Part shown: piece by piece, positions 31,527-39,796 of the stretch | Position numbering within the stretch: the first letter of the stretch is position 1 | Layout: every line of letters begins with the position of its first letter | NCBI RefSeq assembly: GCF_016901575.1 | Contig: NZ_JACJKQ010000002.1 | Span: forward strand, 62,001 to 126,000 | Direction of reading: 5' to 3' | DNA length: 64,000 nucleotides | DNA from: Enorma phocaeensis | GTDB taxonomy: Bacteria > Actinomycetota > Coriobacteriia > Coriobacteriales > Coriobacteriaceae | Notes under the pieces: model-generated | Database searches by the model: none | The model's input: only the letters and a program-made list of their open reading frames with translations | Told to the model about the DNA's origin: nothing | Made by a program: the position numbers and the translations under genes

Positions 31527-34079
31527 ATGATCGAGGTCATCCACGCACATATGGAATATGCCCCGGCATCGACTTCGGATGAGGCCGGTCACGCCGGCTC
31601 CCGCTCACCCCTTGTAGCCCTCGGCGACGTAAGCCTCCGCGTGCGGCCGGGGGAGGTCGTCTCCGTGGTCGGCGCGAACGGCTCGGGCAAGTCGACGCTG
31701 GTCAACCTGATGTGCGGCGCCCTTGTCGGAGAGCCTGGCGTGGTTGTGGTTGATGGCGTCGATCCTGCGGACGGTGACCTTGCGCGTCGCCAGGTCCGCA
31801 GAAGCGTCGGGCACGTCTTTCAAAATCCCGCCGACCAGATCGTGTCCACCCTCGTCCTGGATGAGGTCTCGTTTGGTCCGCGCAACCTTGGCTGGGACGA
31901 GCAGAGGATCGCCCGGGCCGCGAGCCATGCGCTCGATGCGGTCGGGTTGTCCGGGTATGAGGCCCGTGAGGTCGAGGAGCTGTCGGGTGGCGAGCAGCAG
32001 CGCCTCGCCATCGCCGCCGTGCTTGCCATGCAGCCGGGCTATCTCGTGCTCGATGAGGTGACCTCGCAGCTCGACAGCGCTGCCCGCCCCCAGTTTCGCG
32101 CGCTGTTTCGCAAGCTTGCTCGTCGTCGGAGCTGCGGCGTGGTCCAGGTGACCCATGACCCGCTCGAGGTGCTCATGGGCGACCGCGTCGTAGTCGTCCG
32201 CGCGGGCGGGATCGTGTGGGAAGGGGAGCCCCGGGCCCTGCTGGTCGAGCATCCGACGCTATGGGGCGAGACCTTGCCGCCAAGCCATTACGTTGACGGG
32301 CTCAAGGCGGCTTTTACGGCAGGGTATGACCCTTCCAGGGGTGTTGAGCCCGAGGACCTCATCTCGTGGGTGAATTCGACCTCTGAGGGACGGGGGGCGC
32401 GTCAGGCGATCATCGATGCGATGAAATGGGGCTCCAAGGCCGCTTCGAGCGTTTCGTGCGAGGAGCATGAGGGCGCGAGAGGGCCGGGCATCATCGTCGA
32501 CGGCGCGTTCTTTGCATACGATGATCCCCATGCCGGCCTCATCCATCCTGAGACGGCGCTGTCGGATGTAAGCGTGGAGGTGCCGCGCGGATCCGTAACG
32601 CTCGTCGCGGGCGCAACGGGATCGGGAAAATCGACGCTCGCCGCTTTGGTCGCTGGACTCGAGCAGCCGCTCGCCGGCACGGTCGCGGTTGGCGGCGCTG
32701 CCCCGCACGCGGGGGATGTCGCCCTGTCGTTTCAGCATCCAGAGCGCCAGCTGTTTCTTGAGAGCGTCGCGCGCGAGCTCGCGTTTGCCCCTCGAAACCA
32801 AGGCGAGCCGGAGGAGGTCGTCGCGCGCCGCGTCGAAGATGCACGCGTGAGGGTCGGAATCCCCCCCGAGCTCATGACGCGCGACCCCTTTTCCCTCTCA
32901 GGCGGTCAGGGCAGGCGCGTGGCCATCGGCGGCGTTTTGACCCTGGACGCCAGGGCGTTGGTGCTCGACGAGCCTACAAGCGGCCTTGATACGCGTGGAC
33001 GCAGCGACCTGCATGCGCTCGTGCGAAGCCTGGCGCGTGACGGCATGCCGGTCATGGTCGTAAGCCACGATTTGGAGGAGTGGCTTGACATCGCGGACCG
33101 CGTGCTGTTCTTGCGCGACGGCAGGGTTGCCTGGAGCGGATCGGTGGCGGACCTGAAGGCCGATGCCGCCGCCTTCAGCAAGGCCGGCCTGTCGGCCCCC
33201 GAGGCGTGGAGCGTCGGCTGGGCGCTCGATGGGACCTGCCCCGCAGGGGGCGTGCCGAGGGCCGGGCATGGCGCTACGGAGCGCCATGCCCGCAGGGGGA
33301 GATCAGAGCGCGGGCGGGCTGTGCGCGACCTCGATGCGCGCGTCAAGATCGTGGTGCTGCTCGCGTTGACGGCGGCGGTCTTTGCCGTGCCGCAGCCCGT
33401 GGCGCTTGCGCTCTGGGCGGCATCGATAGCCGTCGCCCTGCGGTTGGCAGGGGTGGGGTTTCGCCGCACGGTCCATGCGCTGCGGCCGCTCTCCATTTTG
33501 TTTGCGATCATCGTCGTGTGCAATCTCATCTCCCTTGATGGGACGGCCGAGGTCATGCTTGCCACGCCGTTCGGCCTCAGCCTGTCGGGAGCATGCCGTG
33601 CCCTCATGGCCATGGCGCGCATTCTTCTGCTCGTTGCCGCGGCGCTGGTGGTTTCGGAAACGTCGACGCCGACGCAGCTGGCGGATGCGGTGGTGCGGCT
33701 CATGCGTCCCCTCAAGCGGGTCGGGGTCCCCGTGGGGTCTTTTGGCCTGACCCTCTCCCTCGCCCTCCGCTTCATACCTCTTGCCATGGAGGAGGTGACG
33801 CGTGTTGCCTCCGCCCAGCGGGCGCGCGGGGTCAAGCTCGACGAGGGCGGGGCCATTCGCCGCGTGAGACGTTGGGGGGCGGTGTTGGTGCCGGCCGTCG
33901 TGTCGCTGTTCCGCCGCGCCGACCGCGTCGCCGAGTCCATGGACGCCCGGTGCAGCAGCGAAGAGACCGCTGCCGAGGCGCCGAGGCGTCCGCTTGGGTC
34001 GCGCGACATCAGGACGCTTTGCCTGAGCTGTGGCATCATGGTGGCGATAGCGATCGTGTCGTGGATGGTTTCGGGTTGA
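31527..34079 (+). CDS. ECF transporter energizing module, EcfA-EcfA'-EcfT fusion
   Basis: 850-residue fusion of what are normally three proteins. Residues about 1-280 form the first ATPase: Walker A GANGSGKST (49-57), signature LSGGEQQR, Walker B LVLDEVTSQLD. A linker leads to a second ATPase with GATGSGKST, LSGGQGRR and LVLDEPTSGLD. From about residue 605 follows a membrane EcfT domain with several hydrophobic helices and coupling motif QRARGVKLDE; the second Ala-Arg-Gly motif reads DARC. It energizes vitamin/metal-binding S components, none of which is encoded here. ATG 31527 (or 31524) follows gtgaggag. The rplQ-ecf-truA context is classical. Confidence 0.93.
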   Translation: MIEVIHAHMEYAPASTSDEAGHAGSRSPLVALGDVSLRVRPGEVVSVVGANGSGKSTLVNLMCGALVGEPGVVVVDGVDPADGDLARRQVRRSVGHVFQNPADQIVSTLVLDEVSFGPRNLGWDEQRIARAASHALDAVGLSGYEAREVEELSGGEQQRLAIAAVLAMQPGYLVLDEVTSQLDSAARPQFRALFRKLARRRSCGVVQVTHDPLEVLMGDRVVVVRAGGIVWEGEPRALLVEHPTLWGETLPPSHYVDGLKAAFTAGYDPSRGVEPEDLISWVNSTSEGRGARQAIIDAMKWGSKAASSVSCEEHEGARGPGIIVDGAFFAYDDPHAGLIHPETALSDVSVEVPRGSVTLVAGATGSGKSTLAALVAGLEQPLAGTVAVGGAAPHAGDVALSFQHPERQLFLESVARELAFAPRNQGEPEEVVARRVEDARVRVGIPPELMTRDPFSLSGGQGRRVAIGGVLTLDARALVLDEPTSGLDTRGRSDLHALVRSLARDGMPVMVVSHDLEEWLDIADRVLFLRDGRVAWSGSVADLKADAAAFSKAGLSAPEAWSVGWALDGTCPAGGVPRAGHGATERHARRGRSERGRAVRDLDARVKIVVLLALTAAVFAVPQPVALALWAASIAVALRLAGVGFRRTVHALRPLSILFAIIVVCNLISLDGTAEVMLATPFGLSLSGACRALMAMARILLLVAAALVVSETSTPTQLADAVVRLMRPLKRVGVPVGSFGLTLSLALRFIPLAMEEVTRVASAQRARGVKLDEGGAIRRVRRWGAVLVPAVVSLFRRADRVAESMDARCSSEETAAEAPRRPLGSRDIRTLCLSCGIMVAIAIVSWMVSG

Positions 34080-34103
34080 CCCCGGGAGCCGAAGGAGCGT
34101 GTC

Positions 34104-34949
34104 ATGAACCAAGAGGGCAAGTCGGGCGTTTCCGTCCTCGGTGAAGGGACTTCTGAGGCGGGGGCCCTCGTGCTGCGTATCGCCTATGACGGCGGAGCGT
34201 ATAGCGGGTTTGCGGAGCAGCCCCAGCCGGATGTCCATACCGTGGCGGGTGAGCTGAGGCGTGGGCTCGAGACCTTTCTGCGGCGAGGGGTGGACCTTAC
34301 GTGCGCGGGCCGCACCGATGCGGGCGTACATGCGCTTGCGCAGTACGTGAGCATGCCTGCCACGGCAGAAGAGCTCGCCATCCCGCGCCGTCGCTGGCTG
34401 CGCGCCATGGATGCCCTGCTCCCGCGCGACATCGCCGTGGGCGAGGTCTATCACGCCCCACAGGGCTTCTCGGCGCGCTTCGACGCGCGCGCGAGGACCT
34501 ACGTCTACCGCATTGCCGACCGTCCGGATCGCCCGGTGCTCACGCGGAGCCACGTCTGGTGGCATCGCTTCCCGCTCGACGAGCAGGCGATGCTCGAGGG
34601 AGCACAGCATCTGATCGGCGAGCATGACTTCAAGAGCTTCTGCAAGGTCGCCTCGGCAATCGACAAGCCCACCTGTCGCAACGTCATGGGCGTCGGCTTC
34701 GAGCGCACCTGCGAGATGGGGGAGGACGTGCTCGCCTTCACCATCACGGGCAACGCGTTTCTGCATTCGATGGTGCGCACCATCGTGGGGACCCTGGTCG
34801 AGGTCGGAACCCATCGGCGGAGCCCCTCCTGGGTGGCCGATGCGCTCGCTGCCTGCGAGCGGACGGCGGCGGGGCCGACTGCCCCGGCATGCGGGCTCAC
34901 CTTCGCTGGCGTGACCTATGACGAGGGTGTGCTCATTCCCGTTGAGTAG
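34104..34949 (+). CDS. truA: tRNA pseudouridine(38-40) synthase
   Basis: TruA, 281 residues, modifies the tRNA anticodon arm. The catalytic Asp72 lies in CAGRTDAGVHA; ARTYVYRIADR and NAFLHSMVRTIVGTLVEVG are family motifs. ATG 34104 after cgaaggagcg, 24 nt after the ECF fusion. The N-terminal ~20 residues before LVLRIAYDGGAYSGF are a nonconserved extension. rplM-rpsI, which often follow, are not here. Confidence 0.95.
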   Translation: MNQEGKSGVSVLGEGTSEAGALVLRIAYDGGAYSGFAEQPQPDVHTVAGELRRGLETFLRRGVDLTCAGRTDAGVHALAQYVSMPATAEELAIPRRRWLRAMDALLPRDIAVGEVYHAPQGFSARFDARARTYVYRIADRPDRPVLTRSHVWWHRFPLDEQAMLEGAQHLIGEHDFKSFCKVASAIDKPTCRNVMGVGFERTCEMGEDVLAFTITGNAFLHSMVRTIVGTLVEVGTHRRSPSWVADALAACERTAAGPTAPACGLTFAGVTYDEGVLIPVE

Positions 34950-35107
34950 GCGCCCGAAAGCGCCGTGCATGCCGCGCGGGCAAGTGTGTGGCATGCGTGG
35001 TGACAATCTGTGCATGGCGTGCATCCCGACTGTTGACGGATAGCCTGTTTTTGGTGGTGATACCATGGCAGAACAGGCAGAGTCCCGTCGTTCTGGAGGC
35101 TGAACAG

Positions 35108-36172
35108 TTGGCGCGTCGAGTGAAACAGCGTCCGCGTGTGACCGTTGTGGCGGCAGTGCATGATGCCGCATCGAGCATCGCGCGTCTCGCCGAGAGCGTA
35201 CTGGGGCAAGAACTTCAGAGTGTCCAACTGATAGTGGTGGATTGCGACTCGCGCGACCGCACGCTCGAGATGTGCACGCGTGCCGCCGAGCGCGACATGC
35301 GGCTCGATGTGATTCACCTCGATACCGACGATCTTTGCCGGGGCCTCGATGCGGGAATCGAGGAGGCGCGCGGGACCTATCTGCTCTTTATGGAGCAGGA
35401 GGACTGGTTTGGCATGCGCGGCTTGGAAAACATGGTCGACGCCGCCGGGCGCGACGGTCTTGAGCTCATCATCCCTTCCTTCTCGTTCGACACCTATTAC
35501 GACAGCGGCGAGCGTGCCTCGCATAGGGTGAGCTTTGCAAGCGATGCCACCTCGACGGCGCAGGAATTTAGGCACAACGCACACATGCTCATTGACGAAG
35601 GCCTGTTTGACCTGCATAAAGGCAAGCTCATGCTGCGCGACCGCGTAGACGAGATGGGGCTTCGCTTCGGCATCGCGGGCGACCCGGCCGACGTCATCCT
35701 GGGATATATGGAGACAGTCGAGCGCGTGGCCGCGGTCGAAGAGTCGGTCTATCACGCGCCTCGTCCCCAAGAGGTGGCACCCACCTCGCTCGACCCCTAC
35801 CTCTATACGCGCTGCGAGCGGGAGCACGAGCGCCTCGTGGGCCTGGCGAGCCGTTGGTCCATGTTGGAGGATGCGGAGCTCATGCGGGCCATCCATCGCC
35901 GGCACCTGAGCCAGGTCATCCTGAGCATCGAGAACGTCTGCGCGACGCGCGCGATATCCTCTATCGAGCGCTCGGAGCGGGTGCGCGACATGATCGAGGC
36001 GCCGAGCACGCGTGAGACCGTTTCTGCCCTTCAGGCGGACCGTGGTCGGTTCGGGTTCATGTTCTCGCCGATCGCGAAGGGCAACGTCGCTGCCTGCTGC
36101 TTCGGCGCGCGCCTCAATCGCTTCGCCCGTGGTTCGCACCTGCCGTTTATCAGTGCGGGCTCCGCGGCGTAG
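35108..36172 (+). CDS. glycosyltransferase family 2-like protein
   Basis: 354 residues from TTG 35108, chosen because ggagg lies eight nt upstream; the longer open frame to 34988 has no site. The N-terminus has a GT-A fold signature: VTVVAAVHDAASSIARLAESVLGQ, then LIVVDCDSRDRTLEM and ARGTYLLFMEQEDW. The C-terminal half has no recognisable motif. Probably a cytosolic sugar transferase for a surface polymer, but substrate and activity are unknown. It stands alone between truA and argR. Confidence 0.65.
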   Translation: MARRVKQRPRVTVVAAVHDAASSIARLAESVLGQELQSVQLIVVDCDSRDRTLEMCTRAAERDMRLDVIHLDTDDLCRGLDAGIEEARGTYLLFMEQEDWFGMRGLENMVDAAGRDGLELIIPSFSFDTYYDSGERASHRVSFASDATSTAQEFRHNAHMLIDEGLFDLHKGKLMLRDRVDEMGLRFGIAGDPADVILGYMETVERVAAVEESVYHAPRPQEVAPTSLDPYLYTRCEREHERLVGLASRWSMLEDAELMRAIHRRHLSQVILSIENVCATRAISSIERSERVRDMIEAPSTRETVSALQADRGRFGFMFSPIAKGNVAACCFGARLNRFARGSHLPFISAGSAA

Positions 36173-36332
36173 CGTGGCGGGCGGCAGCGGCGGCTGCCGA
36201 CGTTCGTGATGCCTTCATCATCCGTTACATTTTGAATTTATTGGTGCTCTATACACCTTTGCGAAGATTCTTGAGTAAACTATGCATCTAAAGCAAATTC
36301 TCTCAGGTGTTTTCAGATTTGAGGTATAGGGT

Positions 36333-36770
36333 ATGGCAAAAAAGCGGAACGGGCGTCAGGATGCCATCCGAGACATCGTGCGCAACAAGAACATCCGCAC
36401 GCAGCGCATGCTGGTGGATGAGCTCAAGGCGTGCGGATACGACTGCACGCAGGCGACCGTGTCGCGCGATATCGCCGATATGGGACTCAGGAAGCTCCCG
36501 GAAGGCGTCTATGTCCTGGCCGAAGACCTTCATCTGCAGCGCATGGTCTCCGAGCTTGTCATCGAGGTGCTCCGTACGGAGAACCTCGTGCTCATCAAGG
36601 CGCAGCCTGGCACCGCATCGGGAATCGCGGCGGCGGTCGACGCCGCTGAGCTGCCCGATGTGCTGGGCTCCCTTGCAGGAAACGACACGATCCTGGTCAT
36701 TGCTCGGACGGCAGAGGACGGCGAGCGCCTGGAGGCGTTGATTAGCAAGCTGTGCAACCCCCATCGCTAG
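36333..36770 (+). CDS. argR: arginine repressor ArgR
   Basis: 145-residue ArgR: N-terminal winged helix (RTQRMLVDELKACGYDCTQATVSRDIADMGLRKLP) and C-terminal arginine-binding oligomerisation domain (QPGTASGIAAAVDAAELPDVLGSLAGNDTILVI). It senses L-arginine and controls arginine metabolism genes, none of which are in the window. ATG after gaggtataggg. The A/T-rich 36215-36300 upstream likely holds its promoter and possibly an ARG box, though no full-consensus box is seen. Confidence 0.95.
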   Translation: MAKKRNGRQDAIRDIVRNKNIRTQRMLVDELKACGYDCTQATVSRDIADMGLRKLPEGVYVLAEDLHLQRMVSELVIEVLRTENLVLIKAQPGTASGIAAAVDAAELPDVLGSLAGNDTILVIARTAEDGERLEALISKLCNPHR

Positions 36771-36875
36771 CGAAGGGGCGAGGGCGCGGCGGCATGTGCG
36801 CGATGAAATGCCCAGGGCCATCCGATTGAACGACGTCGTTTCGCTTTTCCGACATTTTGAGAATACCCTATGAGT

Positions 36876-36911
36876 AACCGCTGGTGGGATAAGCCGTCTG
36901 CCAGCGGTTTT
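36876..36911 (+). terminator. terminator after argR
   Basis: aaccgctgg (36876-36884) with ccagcggtt (36901-36909), a 9-bp stem with a short T-run (TTTT, 36908-36911). It is about 105 nt after argR. Confidence 0.7.
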
Positions 36912-37191
36912 CATATTGACTATTCAGCGTCTCCTTGAAAAAAGAACCTGCAATGTCGGAAAAGCGCATCCATTTTTGGATCGGGACGAGGCCTCGGCCT
37001 CGCACGTGCGTTGTGGAAGGGGCCTACAGCACGGCCAAGCTTGAGCCCGCATGCGGCACGTTCCGATGGCGCATGCTGAATCGGGAGCGGACTGAGACGG
37101 GCTGCGAACCCTGGCTGCTTCGTGTACACTCATGGGCGGGCCCGCAGGGCCTGCCTCAGGCAAGATCTATTGAGCGAAGAAGGAATCGATC

Positions 37192-37296
37192 GTGATTGCA
37201 TTTCTCCATATCCTGATCATGGCGCTGGTGATGCTTCTCCCTATCGCCCTGATTGCCTTGCTGGTGTACTACTTCCTGCATACGCGTAAGCAGTAG
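37192..37296 (+). CDS. predicted small single-pass membrane protein
   Basis: 34 codons starting GTG at 37192 with gaagaagga upstream: MIAFLHILIMALVMLLPIAL, then a further hydrophobic stretch, then a basic HTRKQ end. One long hydrophobic helix with a positively charged C-terminus is consistent with a small inner-membrane protein. No family recognised. It is isolated between the argR terminator and a bidirectional terminator. Confidence 0.45.
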   Translation: MIAFLHILIMALVMLLPIALIALLVYYFLHTRKQ

Positions 37297-37375
37297 GAGC
37301 GTCTGGGAGGGGGTGCGGCGGCGATCATCCGGAATCGCGTGTTGGGTGGACGGCACCTTCCTCGATGACATGCCT

Positions 37376-37415
37376 GTAACGAGAAAAGGCCCCTTGCGGG
37401 GCCTTTTCTCGTTAC
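37376..37415. terminator. bidirectional terminator
   Basis: A perfect 18-bp stem: gtaacgagaaaaggcccc (37376-37393), TTGC loop, complement at 37398-37415. A-rich left arm and T-rich right arm give T-runs in both directions, serving the plus-strand small ORF and the minus-strand PBP gene. Confidence 0.88.
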
Positions 37416-37427
37416 GAAGCTGTCGTG

Positions 37428-39629
37428 CTATGAGGCGGGCGTTGTGGTTTCGCCGCCGCCTCCGTCTCCGCCGCCGGTACCGGGGTCGGTGCCCGCACCA
37501 GGGTCGGTCGTGGCTGGCGGGTCGGGATTCGTAGCCGGGGTGCTGGGGTCGGTCGTGCTCGCCGGAGGCGTGTCAGGCGTCGAGGGGCTCGTGGACGGGG
37601 AGTTCGGCGAGTCGGGAGACTCGACGGTCTCGGGGGTCTCCGGCTCTTCCGTCTCGGCGTCGTCGGTGGTGGCGGACTGCATGCCGACGAGCGACTTGCC
37701 TTCGACCTGCCAGACGCTGTTGTTCTTGTAGGTGGGAGTCTCCCCGGTGGGGAACTCCTCGCGTGCGACGCCGTCGAGGATCGTGTTCATGATGTTGCGC
37801 ACGATGGGCAGGGTGAGGTCGTCGCCGAGCGCATCGCGACCGCCGATGCGGATGGGGATGGCTCCCTCGGAGTAGCCCGTCCACGTGGCGATGGTGTACT
37901 GCGGGGTGTAGCCGCAGAACCACAGGTCGGCAACGTCGGTGGTGGTGCCGGTCTTGCCGGAGAAGGGCTGGTTCACCGAGAGGCGCGCGGCGCTACCGGT
38001 GCCGCGGGTGATGACGCCGGAGAGGATGTCGGTCACGACCTCGGTCACGCCGGTGTCGAGCACCTGCTCGCCCGTGGTGTCCTGCTGATAGACGACCTCA
38101 TCGTCGCGGTTGGTGACCGACACGATGGCGGCGGCATCGCGGTGAACGCCGCCGGTGGCGAAGGTGGAGTAGGCCTCCGCCATCTCAAGGGTGGAGATGC
38201 TCGCGACGCCCAGGGTGGTGCTCGTCACGTCGGGGATGTCGGCGTCGATGCCCAGCTGGCGGCACAGATCGATGATGTTGCTGTTGCCCACGGCCTTTGC
38301 CACCTGCACGTAGCCGGTATTCGACGAGAGCTCGGTCGCGCGGGCGAGCGTGATGGTGCCGTAGCTCTGGTTGCCGTAGTTATGGATCTCGTTCACGCCG
38401 TTGTCGAAGGTCATGGGCGAGTTGCAGTTGATGGGGATGCTCGGGTTCATGCCCTCGTTGATGGCGGTGGCGAGGGTGAAGCCCTTGAACGAGGAGCCCA
38501 CCTGGCGGCCGGAGGTGGCGTGGTTGGTGTGGCCCTCGTCGGCATAGTAGTCGCGGCCGCCGACCATGGCTTTGATCTGGCCGGTCTTGTTGTCGATGAT
38601 GGTCACGCCCGCCTCGAGTCCGTCGAGGCCGACGGTGTTCAAACGATCGGTCACGGCCTGCTCTGCTGCCTGCTGCACGGTGGGGTCGATCGAGGTCTGG
38701 ATGGTGAGGCCGCCCGAGAAGATGGCGGTGTAGGAGAACTGCGACTGCAGCTGCTCGAGCACGTAGTCGACGAAGTACGGATATGCGTAGACGTCTTTGC
38801 CGGTGCCGGAGCTCTCCGTCACGTTGAGGACGATCTCCTCGGCCTGGGCGGCGTCGTGCTCCTCCTGCGTGATCACGCCGTTGGAGAGCATGCGGTCGAG
38901 AACCGTGTTGCGACGCTGGAGGGCGAGGTCGGGGTTGACCGTGGGGTCATAGGTTGAGGGGGAGTTGGGAAGGCCGACGAGCAGCGCCGCCTCAGCCAGG
39001 GTGAGGTCGCTCGCGGGCTTGGAGAAGTAGGTTTGAGAAGCGGCTTCGATGCCGTAGGCGCCATGTCCGTAGTAGATGGCGTTGAGGTACATCATGAGGA
39101 TCTCTTCTTTGGAGTAGGTCTCCTCGACCTTGAGCGCAAGGTAGGCCTCGCGGACCTTGCGCTCAAGGGTGATGTCGAACTGCTCGTCAGACAGGATGGT
39201 GTTGCGCACGAGCTGCTGGGTGATGGTGGAGGCGCCTTCGGAGCCGCCCGTGAGCTGGACCACCACGGCGCGCATGATGCCGATGAGGTCGACGCCGTTG
39301 TGCTCGTAGAAGCGCTCGTCCTCGGTGGCGACCATGCCGCTCTTCACGTAGTCGGAGCACTCGTCCCACGAGATGTTGGTGCGGTTCTGCGTGTAGAAGC
39401 GCGCGATCTCGTTGCCCGCGGAGTCCAGCACCACGCTGGGCTCGCTCGTGAGGTAGAGGTCGGTGTCGGTGTAGTCGGGCAGATTCTGCAGCCAGCGGTT
39501 GACGTTGCCGAGCATGCCGACGCCAAAGGCAACGCCTGCGACGAGGAAGAAGCCTAGCAGCGAGACGATGACGATGGGCGCGGTATGCGTTTTGGCAACG
39601 TTGCGACGGTGTCGTTCGCGTGGACCCAT
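37428..39629 (-). CDS. class A penicillin-binding protein (PBP1A-type)
   Basis: Bifunctional peptidoglycan glycosyltransferase/transpeptidase, 733 residues. A short basic N-terminus is followed by one membrane helix (PIVIVSLLGFFLVAGVAFGV). The GT51 catalytic Glu is in ATEDERFYEHNGVD, with GASTITQQLVRN next. The transpeptidase has SSFK, SSN and KTGTT motifs. The C-terminal ~90 residues are a Pro/Ser/Thr/Glu-rich tail ending in Gly-rich sequence, probably wall-spanning. ATG 39629 follows ggaggtattc; an upstream in-frame extension lacks a site. Confidence 0.95.
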   Translation of the reverse strand: MGPRERHRRNVAKTHTAPIVIVSLLGFFLVAGVAFGVGMLGNVNRWLQNLPDYTDTDLYLTSEPSVVLDSAGNEIARFYTQNRTNISWDECSDYVKSGMVATEDERFYEHNGVDLIGIMRAVVVQLTGGSEGASTITQQLVRNTILSDEQFDITLERKVREAYLALKVEETYSKEEILMMYLNAIYYGHGAYGIEAASQTYFSKPASDLTLAEAALLVGLPNSPSTYDPTVNPDLALQRRNTVLDRMLSNGVITQEEHDAAQAEEIVLNVTESSGTGKDVYAYPYFVDYVLEQLQSQFSYTAIFSGGLTIQTSIDPTVQQAAEQAVTDRLNTVGLDGLEAGVTIIDNKTGQIKAMVGGRDYYADEGHTNHATSGRQVGSSFKGFTLATAINEGMNPSIPINCNSPMTFDNGVNEIHNYGNQSYGTITLARATELSSNTGYVQVAKAVGNSNIIDLCRQLGIDADIPDVTSTTLGVASISTLEMAEAYSTFATGGVHRDAAAIVSVTNRDDEVVYQQDTTGEQVLDTGVTEVVTDILSGVITRGTGSAARLSVNQPFSGKTGTTTDVADLWFCGYTPQYTIATWTGYSEGAIPIRIGGRDALGDDLTLPIVRNIMNTILDGVAREEFPTGETPTYKNNSVWQVEGKSLVGMQSATTDDAETEEPETPETVESPDSPNSPSTSPSTPDTPPASTTDPSTPATNPDPPATTDPGAGTDPGTGGGDGGGGETTTPAS

Positions 39630-39796
39630 GAATACCTCCAAAGATGCCCCAAAACGAGGAGTTCCAGGGGATAGCGAGGAACATAAGTGTTTACACATTA
39701 GCGCAACACGTGCGCGCGGGCCCTCGTGTATCCTAGTCCCAGTCAAATTCCAGACCGATTGCATACCTTTTACCGGCGACAAGGAGGTTCGAGGGC

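Noticed and set aside
36935-37195. 86-codon frame after argR
   Set aside because: TTG start without a ribosome-binding site, composition not protein-like, and antisense frames of similar length overlap it.
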